Below, piece by piece: positions 27,150-34,649 of a DNA stretch of 64,000 nucleotides. The DNA is from Mycolicibacterium gadium (lineage in GTDB: Bacteria > Actinomycetota > Actinomycetes > Mycobacteriales > Mycobacteriaceae). The number at the start of each line of letters is the position of its first letter. Position 1 is the first letter of the stretch. The DNA lies in assembly GCF_010728925.1 (NCBI RefSeq), contig NZ_AP022608.1:4216001-4280000 (forward strand). Reading direction: 5' to 3'. The notes below the pieces were generated by a model. That model saw nothing but the letters and a program-made list of their open reading frames with translations, was not told where the DNA came from and did no database searches. The position numbers and the translations under genes were made by a program.

Positions 27150-28124
27150 TCAGCTCAGGCCGACAACCTCCTGGGCGATCTCGGCTACGCGGGTCTGCGC
27201 GGCCGAAACCAGCCGCTGCCGGTTCTTATGCGCCTCCTCGTAGGCGATGATCGCCCGGATGTCGGCCGGATCCTCGAGTTCCTTGACCGCGGCGACGGCG
27301 TCGTTGAGGTTCAGCTCGTCGTACTCGGCGATCGGCAGCTCACCGGCGTCGAGAACGCCGGTGGCTGCGCGGGCGCTGTGAATCGCGTCGGCAGCGTCGT
27401 CTGCACCCTCGCGGCGAGCGACGTCCTCCGCACTCTGCAGCGCCGCGTCACGCGATGCACCGATCGCCTTGAGCGCGATCTCACCGGCATGCTGTGCGCG
27501 ACGCACCAGGTCGTCGACGGCTGGGCCGGCGGAGCGCAGAAGTTCGGCGACCCGCTCGGCCGATTGCGCCGACCACTGCCCGGGCATGCCGACGATTTTC
27601 ACTGCGGTACCAGCCGCCGCCTGCAGCGGAGTGCGACGCAGCGCAGCCGGTCCGCCCAGCGCGTCCTCGGCCAGCACGGTGGTCAGCCAGTTGACCGTGG
27701 CCGAATGCGCGGTGATCAGACGATCGGCGAGCGCTTGGACGTCGGTGTTCTTCGCCGCGACCGCGAGCGCCTTGATGTAGCGCGACCGATCGAGCAGCTG
27801 GTCCTCGAGCGCGAGATCGCCGAGTAGTGCCTCGTCGAACGGCTGGGCCTGCTCGGTCAGCGCCTTCACCGCGGCGGCGGCGCGGCCGAGGAACGGGCCG
27901 ATGGTGTCGGGGAATCCGCCGAGGTCACGAATGGCCTTCTCGATGGCCTCCGCGCGGATACGGCCGTTGTCTGCGTTTTTGGTCAGCTCGTCACGGACCG
28001 CGTCGGTTCGTGCCTGCGCGATGCGGGTCTCGGCGACCTGAATCTCGGTGTGCGTCAGGTCGAGCACGGTGCGCAGTTGATTGATCAACGTGAGTTCAGC
28101 GGTCTTGGTGGTGGTGTCAGTCAT
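27150..28124 (-). CDS. Ferritin-like helical protein
   Basis: A 324-aa, nearly all-helical protein. N-terminal half resembles a four-helix ferritin-like bundle: LTLINQLRTVLDLTHTEIQV, with repeated E and H positions (H-T-E, AEAIEKAIRDLGG), then RSRYIKALAVAAKNTDVQAL and HSATVNWLTTVLAE. The C-terminal half has further amphipathic helices (AAVKELEDPADIRAIIAYEE). No signal peptide or membrane segment. Homologs in mycobacteria are annotated as ferritin-like, role unknown. ATG start with AAGGGG upstream; a hairpin follows. Confidence 0.6.
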   Translation of the reverse strand: MTDTTTKTAELTLINQLRTVLDLTHTEIQVAETRIAQARTDAVRDELTKNADNGRIRAEAIEKAIRDLGGFPDTIGPFLGRAAAAVKALTEQAQPFDEALLGDLALEDQLLDRSRYIKALAVAAKNTDVQALADRLITAHSATVNWLTTVLAEDALGGPAALRRTPLQAAAGTAVKIVGMPGQWSAQSAERVAELLRSAGPAVDDLVRRAQHAGEIALKAIGASRDAALQSAEDVARREGADDAADAIHSARAATGVLDAGELPIAEYDELNLNDAVAAVKELEDPADIRAIIAYEEAHKNRQRLVSAAQTRVAEIAQEVVGLS

Positions 28125-28235
28125 GTGAATCGCCCCTTAAGCGTTGACGGATTGGGTCGGCGCTGGGGTGCACCTGACGATTGGCTACCCGACACACCGG
28201 GCCGGCCAACATTCAGGACTGTGAGATAGATCGCA

Positions 28236-28721
28236 TCAGGCTCGCCGTGGCTTGAGCACGATCACGGGTATGTCGCGGTCGGCCCAGCTCTGGTACGTGT
28301 CGAAGTCGGCGTAGGCCTCGACCAGCTTCGGCCAGAGCCTCGCTATTTCCTCCGGCGACGCGGTCTCGGCGCGCACGGCGCGGCGATCGGTGCCGATCTC
28401 GATGTGGACGTCCGGGATCGCCACCAGATTGCGGTACCACTGCGGATGGGTGTCGCTACCACCCTTCGAAGCCACCACGATCACGTCCTGACCGTCTTCG
28501 ATGAACACCAGCGGCGAGACGAACGTCTTACCGGATTTGCGGCCGGTGTGCTCGAGCAGCAACGTCGGCACCGGTTTCTTCAGTCCCGCACCGATGCGCC
28601 AGTTGGCGCCGATCTTCCCGCCGGACTTCCGATACACCCACACGTGCGCCTTGCCGGCGTACTTCATGATCGTGTCGACAAGCGGCGAATTCAGTTGTGC
28701 CGGTTTCTTGTTCGGGTCCAT
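28236..28721 (-). CDS. Deazaflavin (F420)-dependent nitroreductase-family protein (Ddn-like)
   Basis: The ATG at 28719-28721 gives 161 aa (MDPNKKPAQLNSPLVDTIMK). Family motifs: HVWVYRKSGGKIG, LLLEHTGRKSGKTFVSPLVF, VVASKGGSDTHPQWYRNLVA, and ADFDTYQSWADRDIPVIVLK at the end. The family uses reduced F420 to reduce quinones or nitro compounds; the G-R-K-SG-K and S-K-G-G motifs bind F420. The upstream PPOX gene reads through its start region (see findings). A GTG at 28754 is an alternative start. Confidence 0.9.
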   Translation of the reverse strand: MDPNKKPAQLNSPLVDTIMKYAGKAHVWVYRKSGGKIGANWRIGAGLKKPVPTLLLEHTGRKSGKTFVSPLVFIEDGQDVIVVASKGGSDTHPQWYRNLVAIPDVHIEIGTDRRAVRAETASPEEIARLWPKLVEAYADFDTYQSWADRDIPVIVLKPRRA

Positions 28722-29226
28722 CTCTCCCCTGCAGGTACTGGGCGGTGCTGCCACCGACCGGCATGTCGCCCATGCCGAGCTTGCGATGATCCCAACTGCG
28801 CATCCGGCCGGGTACCACTCGCACGCAGATCCGGTTGTTCATCATCTGGTCGACGAACGGACGCATCTCGTCGGTGTACGGGCCGGTATAGCGCTCCCAC
28901 ACGCTGATGCCAACGCGCAGATTGGTTTCCGGATCGTCGATGATCTCGGCGGTGCCGTCGATCGACACTCCGCGCAGCGTGGTGTAACTCTGTCCGTCCT
29001 CGATCATGACGGTGATCGTGGGATCCCGGCGCAGGTTGACCGCCTTCTGCGACTTGGCCTTCGTCTCGAACCAGATCTCACCGTCGAGCACCGCGTACCA
29101 CATCGCCACCAGGTGCGGCCGTCCGTTGGGGAGCACGGTCGCCATCGTCGCGGTGCGGCTGCGTTCGATGAACTCGGCGATCTCGTCGTCGCTCATGACG
29201 ATTTTTGAACGTTCGTTCTTGCCCAC
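28528..29226 (-). CDS. PPOX-class F420-dependent oxidoreductase with overlapping C-terminal extension
   Basis: The product starts at GTG 29224-29226 (MGKNERSKIVMSDDEIAEFI); an internal ATG at 29196 is possible. The core is a split-barrel PPOX fold: MATVLPNGRPHLVAMWYAVL, FETKAKSQKAVNLRRDPTIT, and the C-terminal MPVGGSTAQYL. Proteins of this type use F420H2 on small substrates. After residue 165 (QYL) the frame continues 67 residues through the Ddn-like gene in another frame; codon 166 (28729-28731) is CAG, one base change from TAG. The core is sure; the tail is probably a recent stop loss. Confidence 0.75.
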   Translation of the reverse strand: MGKNERSKIVMSDDEIAEFIERSRTATMATVLPNGRPHLVAMWYAVLDGEIWFETKAKSQKAVNLRRDPTITVMIEDGQSYTTLRGVSIDGTAEIIDDPETNLRVGISVWERYTGPYTDEMRPFVDQMMNNRICVRVVPGRMRSWDHRKLGMGDMPVGGSTAQYLQGRDGPEQETGTTEFAACRHDHEVRRQGARVGVSEVRREDRRQLAHRCGTEETGADVAARAHRPQIR

Positions 29227-29238
29227 GCGTCGATACTT

Positions 29239-31491
29239 TCAGGTCGACGTCGCTGTCACCGTCACCGGGATACCGTTCAGCGCCCCGTTGCCCGACGGCT
29301 CGTCGATGAAGTTCGGCGGGGACAGGACATTGGTGTTCACGCCCGGGGATTCGTTGGCGATCGACATCCGGGTGCCCGGCTTGCCGTGGCCCCAGCCATG
29401 CGGCATCGAGACCACGCCCGGCATGATCGCGGCGGTCACCTCGACTGGCACCTCGATGCTGCCTCCCTCCGACGTCACCCTGACCACGTCGCCGGTCACC
29501 ACACCGTGCTTGACGGCATCATCGGTGTGCATCAGCAGCGTGCACCGGTCCTTGCCCTTCATCAGCGGACCGACGTTGTGCAGCCAGGAGTTGTTGGATC
29601 GCAGATGACGTCGGCTGACGAGGACCAGCTCGTCGGGCGCGCGGTCGAGACGCTGGGCCAGACGTGGCAGGTCGTCGAGCAGATATTGCGGTGCCAGCCG
29701 GATCTTCTTGTCGGCGGTCCCCAGGATATCTGGGACCTGCGGCACCATCGGCCCGAAGTTGATCCCGTTGGGTTGCGCCTTCAACCTTTCCAGCGTCAGG
29801 CCGTCGGGGTTCTCGCCGTACCTGTCACCGAACGGACCGGTACGCAGGGTGAGGTCCAGGATGCGTTCGGGGCCGCCATGTGTGTAGTGCTTGCGGATCT
29901 CCGCGCCGTCCAGGCCCTGAGTGAACGCCATGTAGTCGAAGAAGCCGTCGTCGATCGCGGCAACGTCGACGTCCTCGGCGGGCACGCCGGTGCACAGCCC
30001 GGTGAGCCTGACAAGGATCTCCCACTCGTGGGGGCGGTCTGGTTCGTCGGGCTCGAAGACCGGCGCCGAGTAGTTGGCGATGCTGTTGACCGCGAAGTTG
30101 AGGATCAGATCGTCATGGTGCGGCTGCTCCAGCGGCGACAGGCCGGGCAGGATGACGTCGGCGTGCCGCGTCGTTTCGTTCATCCACAGGTCGACGGCGA
30201 TCATCGCGTCCAGTTGCGGCAGCACCTCATCCAGTTGGTGGCCGGCCGGAGTGGACAGCACCGGATTCCCCGCAACTGTGATGAGGGCCTTGATCTGCCC
30301 CTCCCCCGGCGTCGCGATCTCCTCGGCCAGGCACGACACCGGTACCTGCCCCAGTACCTCCTTGGCGCCGCGCACCCGGGTGCGAAAACGGCCGAATTCA
30401 GCGGCGCCGTCTTCGAGGCCGGGGATCGGCTGAACGGTCACCGACCACGCGGCGGCACGCGGGAACATCGAGCCGCCCGGCTTGTCGAAATGTCCGGTGA
30501 GGATGTTGACGACGTCGACGAGCCAGCTGGCCAGGCTGCCGAATTCCTGGTTGCACGTACCGATTCGGCCGTACACGACGGCGCGCTCGGTGCTGACGAG
30601 CTCGCGCGCGAGCTCCCTGATGCGCTGCGCTTCGATTCCGGTGACATCGGCGACCCGCTCCGGGGACCAGTCCGCGGCGACCTCCCGCAACTGGTCGAGC
30701 CCGTCGATGTGAGGAGCGAGGTCCCCAAGGACGACCAGGTCTTCGTCGAACAGGGTGTGGGTGACACCCATCAGCAACGCGGCGTCGGTACCGGGTGTGA
30801 TCGGCAGCCATTCGCTGGCCCGCGCCGCGGTCTGGGTGCGGACGGGGTCGATGACAATCACCTTGCCGCGCTTGCGAATTCCGTCGACGATGCCCATGAC
30901 GTCGGGCGCGGCCAGCAGGGAGCCCTGGGAGGCGGAGGGGTTGGCGCCCATCACCACCAGCAGGTCGGTGCGCTCGATGTCAGGTACCGGGAACGTCCAC
31001 CATCCGCCGTACATCAGGTGCGACGAGAGGTTCTTCGGCCACTGATCGACGGTCCCGGGCGAGTAAGACAGCGGGATGCCCGACATGCCGAGCAGCACGC
31101 CGGTGTAGCGGCCGAGGGAGAACGAGTGCGCGAGCGGGTTTCCGGTGTAGCAGGTCACGGCGCCGATGCCGTGCTTCTCGATCAACGGTGCAAGCAGCTC
31201 GGTACAGCGGCGGAAGGCGGCGTCCCAGCCGACCTCCTGCCACTGGCCGTCGACTTTGATCATCGGCCGGCGGATCCGGTCGGGGTCATGGTGGACGGCG
31301 CCCAGGCTGGCGCCCTTGGGGCAGATGTGGCCGCGACTCCAGACGTCGTCACGGTTGCCGCGGATGCCGGTCACCTGTCTGTCTTCGACCTGAATCTCCA
31401 AGCCGCACATGGCTTCACACAGCGGACAGGTGTACAAATGGCGGCCGTCCTCGCCGACGCCGGCCAACAGGTTCGTCTGCGCGATCGTCAT
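29239..31491 (-). CDS. Molybdopterin-dependent oxidoreductase with [4Fe-4S] site
   Basis: The ATG at 31489-31491 follows GAGGAGG. The 750-aa product has the N-terminal cluster motif CPLCEAMCGLEIQ with the fourth Cys in GHICPKGASL, then the molybdopterin domain (VVMGANPSASQGSLLAAPDV, TRHADVILPGLSPLEQPHHD) and the C-terminal cofactor domain (NSWLHNVGPLMKG, MPHGWGHGKPGTRMS). It belongs to the formate-dehydrogenase/nitrate-reductase superfamily of bis-MGD enzymes; substrate unknown. No Tat signal is evident, so it is probably cytosolic. Divergent from TetR. Confidence 0.88.
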   Translation of the reverse strand: MTIAQTNLLAGVGEDGRHLYTCPLCEAMCGLEIQVEDRQVTGIRGNRDDVWSRGHICPKGASLGAVHHDPDRIRRPMIKVDGQWQEVGWDAAFRRCTELLAPLIEKHGIGAVTCYTGNPLAHSFSLGRYTGVLLGMSGIPLSYSPGTVDQWPKNLSSHLMYGGWWTFPVPDIERTDLLVVMGANPSASQGSLLAAPDVMGIVDGIRKRGKVIVIDPVRTQTAARASEWLPITPGTDAALLMGVTHTLFDEDLVVLGDLAPHIDGLDQLREVAADWSPERVADVTGIEAQRIRELARELVSTERAVVYGRIGTCNQEFGSLASWLVDVVNILTGHFDKPGGSMFPRAAAWSVTVQPIPGLEDGAAEFGRFRTRVRGAKEVLGQVPVSCLAEEIATPGEGQIKALITVAGNPVLSTPAGHQLDEVLPQLDAMIAVDLWMNETTRHADVILPGLSPLEQPHHDDLILNFAVNSIANYSAPVFEPDEPDRPHEWEILVRLTGLCTGVPAEDVDVAAIDDGFFDYMAFTQGLDGAEIRKHYTHGGPERILDLTLRTGPFGDRYGENPDGLTLERLKAQPNGINFGPMVPQVPDILGTADKKIRLAPQYLLDDLPRLAQRLDRAPDELVLVSRRHLRSNNSWLHNVGPLMKGKDRCTLLMHTDDAVKHGVVTGDVVRVTSEGGSIEVPVEVTAAIMPGVVSMPHGWGHGKPGTRMSIANESPGVNTNVLSPPNFIDEPSGNGALNGIPVTVTATST

Positions 31492-31513
31492 GACTGCCTC
31501 CTCGACGGTTCGG

Positions 31514-31587
31514 CGAACGTGGGTTACCGGCACGCTTCAGGGTGGCGGTTTCAAGCGGTCGATTTGCGTGCGGGTAACCCACGTTCG
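31514..31587. promoter_or_regulatory. 22-bp inverted repeat, likely TetR operator region
   Basis: Bases 31514-31535 and 31566-31587 are inverted copies with one mismatch, separated by 30 bp. Each arm holds a GGTTACC/GGTAACC core, GTGGGTTACC on one arm. It lies between the divergent molybdoenzyme and TetR genes and is the only strong palindrome there. A stable stem could also form in RNA. Confidence 0.65.
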
Positions 31588-31644
31588 GCGACAAATAGTT
31601 GTGACACACTGTAACGACAAACGGGCGAAGGCAGGGCGCGAATC

Positions 31645-32232
31645 TTGGAGACCGTCGAACGGCGTCACCGGCGTCAGGGTTCGCGCCGCGACCCGTCGAT
31701 CGACGCGGCGGTGCTCGCCGCGACCCGGCGCCTGCTCGTCGACCGTGGCTACTCGGCGACGACCATCGACCTGATCGCCTCCACGGCGCAGGTGAGCCGT
31801 CCGGCGGTATACCGCCGCTGGAGTTCCAAGGCGCAGCTGGTGCACGAGGCGCTGTTTCCCGACCTCGGGCCCGAGCCTCCCGCGGACGACTTCGTCAGCG
31901 AGATCACCCGGCTGTGCCGCGGGGCACTGGCCATGTACGAGGATCCGGCCGTACGCGAGGCACTTCCCGGTCTGCTCAGCGACTTACGGTCCGACCGCAG
32001 GATGCGCCGCGTGATCAGCGACCGCCTGGAAGCGGCCGCCCGCAACCAGCTGGCCTGCCGGATCGACGCCGCGGTCGCCGAGGGAACGGCCCGCCCCGGG
32101 ATCGACGCCGACACCGTCATGGACGTCATAGCCGGCGGCGCGTGGTACGCGGTCTGCGTACGTCACGTCAACGACATCGACGCCGCAGCGGCAGCACTCA
32201 GCGAGCTGGTCCTGCGCGGAGTGCTCGTCTGA
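31645..32232 (+). CDS. TetR-family transcription regulator
   Basis: The 195-aa product starts at TTG 31645 (METVERRHRRQGSRRDP). N-terminal HTH: SIDAAVLAATRRLLVDRGYS with TTIDLIASTAQVSRPAVYRR and WSSKAQLVHEALF. The ligand domain is of the TetR_C type with LPGLLSDLRSDRRMRRVISD. It is divergent from the molybdoenzyme gene, and the strong inverted repeat between them suggests control of that gene and itself. Inducer unknown. Confidence 0.9.
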   Translation: METVERRHRRQGSRRDPSIDAAVLAATRRLLVDRGYSATTIDLIASTAQVSRPAVYRRWSSKAQLVHEALFPDLGPEPPADDFVSEITRLCRGALAMYEDPAVREALPGLLSDLRSDRRMRRVISDRLEAAARNQLACRIDAAVAEGTARPGIDADTVMDVIAGGAWYAVCVRHVNDIDAAAAALSELVLRGVLV

Positions 32233-32248
32233 GTCGGTTCAAGAATTG

Positions 32249-32331
32249 TGGGCGAAGGGGGACTTGAACCCCCACGTCCCGAAGGACACTGGCACCTGAA
32301 GCCAGCGCGTCTGCCATTCCGCCACTCGCCC
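32249..32331 (-). tRNA. leuT: tRNA-Leu(CAG)
   Basis: The minus strand folds as a class II tRNA: 5' GGGCGAG pairs with TTCGCCC, a long variable arm (GTGTCCTTCGGGAC), and an anticodon stem CTGGC/GCCAG around the loop TTCAGGT, giving anticodon CAG. Discriminator A at 32249. Position beside fhaA matches leuT of M. tuberculosis. Confidence 0.95.
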
Positions 32332-32590
32332 CAACAACCGGGGAAGACTATCACGCACAACACCGTGCTCCCCAACCGTGCCGATGCGGCGCTGCGGGCC
32401 GCGACGTCTTCCAGACAAACGCCGCTGACCTGCTGGGTTTCAATTCTCAGAATTCCATTGGTCACGCGTCGACGTGCCGGGCCGATACCATGCAGGCAAG
32501 GGCGGTGGCCAGGCGACACGCGGGTGAACAGCAAGGGTGCGCCCCCGGCCGCCGGCAAGGCGGCCGACAACAAATGAGGCAGGCGGTGAT
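32332..32590. other. Intergenic stretch between tRNA-Leu and fhaA
   Basis: About 259 bp without a gene. It should contain the leftward promoter of tRNA-Leu and the rightward promoter of fhaA. I find no clear promoter boxes or long repeats. Confidence 0.3.
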
Positions 32591-34027
32591 ATGGGTCTGG
32601 TCGACCGTTTTGAGCGAAAGCTCGAGTCGACCGTCGGCGATGCTTTCGCACGGGTGTTCGGCGGATCGATCGTTCCGCAAGAGGTCGAGGCGATGCTTCG
32701 GCGCGAGGCAGAGACCGGTGCGCGCGAATTGGCCGCCGGGCGAGTTTTGGCGCCAAACGACTACGTCATTACCCTCAGTGTGCCTGACTATCAGGAGGTG
32801 AGTGCCGACCCGGACCTCACACCAACGACTTTTGCCAAGCACTTGGAGGGATACATCCATGAGCAGGGATGGCAAACGTATGGTGATGTGGTCGTCAGGT
32901 TCGAACAATCATCCAGCCTGCACACCGGACAATTTCGCGCGCGGGGGGCGGTCAATCCCGACTCCACCAGTGGCGATCCCGCCTCACCACCCCGAGACCT
33001 TTCGTCCAACGCAGAATCAGGAGTACCGATGAGCGACAACCCGACGCAATATGGCGGCCAGGCTCAGGGGCGGCCCGGCGACGAGTATTACGACGACCGA
33101 TACGGCCGGCCAGACGACCGCGGACAGGATCCCCGCGGCCCCTACCCGCCGCAGGAGCAGGGCGGCTACCCGCCCCAGCGCGACGCGGGCTACCCACCGC
33201 GCCAGGGCGGCTATCCCGACCAAGGCGGCTATCCCGACCAGGGCGGCTACCCGGACCAGGGCGGCTATCCGGACCAGGGGGGCTACCCACCGCCGTCATA
33301 CGAGCAGCGCCCGCCTGCCGGCTACGGCCCACCCCAGGGCGGCGGCGGATACCCGGATCAGGGCTACCGTCAGGCACCCGGCGGCTACGGCCCGCCCCCA
33401 GGTGGCCAGCAGCAGGGCTACCAGCCGCCGGCGAGTGACTACGACTACGGCCGTCCGCCTGCGCCATCGCGGCCCGACGACGGTGGCTACGGCCGCCCGT
33501 CCTATCCCGATCAGGGCGGTTACCCCGACCAAGGCGGCTATCCCGATCAGGGCGGGTACGGCGGACAGGCCTACGGCCGCCAGGACCAGGGCTACGGAGG
33601 CCAACCCGACTACGGCCGCTACGACCAGGGCGGTGCCGGATACGCCGAGCCCGGCTATGGCGAACCCCAGGGCGGCTACGACTACGGCCAGCCCGCGGGC
33701 GGCGGCTATGGCTACGGGCAGAGTGACTACCCCGCTGCCGGAGCCACCGTCACGCTGCAGCTCGACGACGGCAGCGGCCGGACTTACCAGCTGCGTGAAG
33801 GCGCGAACGTGATCGGTCGCGGACAGGACGCCCAGTTCCGCCTGCCCGACACCGGCGTCTCCCGCCGGCACCTGGAAATCCGCTGGGACGGCCAGGTCGC
33901 CCTGCTCGCCGACCTCAACTCGACCAACGGGACGACGGTCAACAACGCACCGGTCCAGGAGTGGCAGCTCGCCGACGGCGACGTCATCCGGCTGGGCCAT
34001 TCGGAGATCGTCGTCCGCGTGCACTGA
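32591..34027 (+). CDS. fhaA: FHA-domain protein FhaA
   Basis: FhaA is a phospho-threonine-binding scaffold; it is phosphorylated by PknB and binds phosphorylated MviN/MurJ, linking kinases to cell-wall synthesis. Start ATG at 32591 (MGLVDRFERKLESTVGDAFA). N-terminal domain to about residue 130, then a Tyr/Gly/Gln/Pro-rich low-complexity region with GGYPDQ repeats, then the C-terminal FHA domain (VIGRGQDAQFRLPDTGVSRR, DLNSTNGTTVNN). 478 aa. It is followed by a hairpin before fhaB. Confidence 0.95.
   Translation: MGLVDRFERKLESTVGDAFARVFGGSIVPQEVEAMLRREAETGARELAAGRVLAPNDYVITLSVPDYQEVSADPDLTPTTFAKHLEGYIHEQGWQTYGDVVVRFEQSSSLHTGQFRARGAVNPDSTSGDPASPPRDLSSNAESGVPMSDNPTQYGGQAQGRPGDEYYDDRYGRPDDRGQDPRGPYPPQEQGGYPPQRDAGYPPRQGGYPDQGGYPDQGGYPDQGGYPDQGGYPPPSYEQRPPAGYGPPQGGGGYPDQGYRQAPGGYGPPPGGQQQGYQPPASDYDYGRPPAPSRPDDGGYGRPSYPDQGGYPDQGGYPDQGGYGGQAYGRQDQGYGGQPDYGRYDQGGAGYAEPGYGEPQGGYDYGQPAGGGYGYGQSDYPAAGATVTLQLDDGSGRTYQLREGANVIGRGQDAQFRLPDTGVSRRHLEIRWDGQVALLADLNSTNGTTVNNAPVQEWQLADGDVIRLGHSEIVVRVH
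33206..33277 (+). repeat. Tandem GGYPDQ codon repeats in fhaA (first array)
   Basis: Four tandem 18-bp units encoding GGYPDQ, followed by GGYPPP. The copies differ mainly at synonymous third bases, so the repeat is maintained at the protein level. Confidence 0.9.
33503..33550 (+). repeat. Tandem YPDQGG repeats in fhaA (second array)
   Basis: Three further YPDQGG units encoded in tandem about 230 bp after the first array, then GYGG-type sequence. Copy number may vary between strains. Confidence 0.85.
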
Positions 34028-34058
34028 GGCTCGGCCGATCTGCGGCCGGCCCTCAACC

Positions 34059-34081
34059 GGGAGAAGCTGCCGGCTTCTCCC
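34059..34081 (+). terminator. Hairpin between fhaA and fhaB
   Basis: GGGAGAAGC (34059-34067) and GCTTCTCCC (34073-34081) form a perfect 9-bp stem with a 5-nt loop, 31 bp after the fhaA stop. It may end fhaA transcripts or attenuate the fhaB-pknB operon. No T-run follows. Confidence 0.55.
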
Positions 34082-34181
34082 CATGCAGCTGGCCGTCCAA
34101 GTATCGTGACGTTGCCGAATGTGGCGACATCGATTTGGCTGTCGATGCGACGGAAACGAATGGGGACGGAGAGGACGTCAG

Positions 34182-34649
34182 ATGCAGGGGTTGGTACTGC
34201 AACTGACACGCGTCGGCTTTCTGTTGCTTCTGTGGTTGTTCATCTGGTCGGTGCTGCGGATCCTGAGGACCGACATCTATGCACCGACCGGAGCAGTCAT
34301 GGTGCGACGGGGACTGCCGTTGCGGGGTTCGCTGCTGCCCAATCGCGGCCGCAGGAACGTGGCGCGGCAGCTGGTCGTCACCGAGGGAGCGCTCGCGGGA
34401 ACGCGCATCACATTAGGCACCCAGCCGGTGCTGATCGGCCGCGCCGACGACTCCACTCTGGTTCTCACCGACGACTACGCCTCGACACGGCACGCAAGGC
34501 TGTCCCCTCGAGGTTCGGAATGGTACGTAGAAGACCTAGGATCGACCAACGGCACATACCTCGACAGGGCCAAGGTGACGACTGCGGTACGCGTTTCGAT
34601 GGGGACGCCGGTTCGAATCGGCAAGACGGTAATTGAGCTGCGCCCGTGA
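34182..34649 (+). CDS. fhaB: FHA-domain membrane protein FhaB (FipA)
   Basis: FhaB is a division-linked FHA protein. ATG at 34182 (MQGLVLQLTRVGFLLLLWLF) gives 155 aa, the family length. One N-terminal transmembrane helix (about residues 10-27), then the FHA domain: VLIGRADDSTLVLTDDYAST with RHARLSPRG and DLGSTNGTYLD. A Thr in the linker region is the known PknA/B phosphorylation area. It overlaps pstP by 4 bp, starting the pstP-rodA-pbpA-pknA-pknB run. Confidence 0.95.
   Translation: MQGLVLQLTRVGFLLLLWLFIWSVLRILRTDIYAPTGAVMVRRGLPLRGSLLPNRGRRNVARQLVVTEGALAGTRITLGTQPVLIGRADDSTLVLTDDYASTRHARLSPRGSEWYVEDLGSTNGTYLDRAKVTTAVRVSMGTPVRIGKTVIELRP

Noticed and set aside
28729..28731. Frameshift as the cause of the PPOX extension
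   Set aside because: The frame before QYL is intact and the family end falls exactly at the codon that is one base from TAG; a substitution explains it more simply.
29386..31614. Plus-strand open frame of 742 codons opposite the molybdoenzyme gene
   Set aside because: It is the complement of a well-supported coding gene in GC-rich DNA; no recognisable protein motif and no ribosome site.
33206..33550. Possible CRISPR-like array
   Set aside because: Repeats are contiguous in-frame codons of fhaA without unique spacers.
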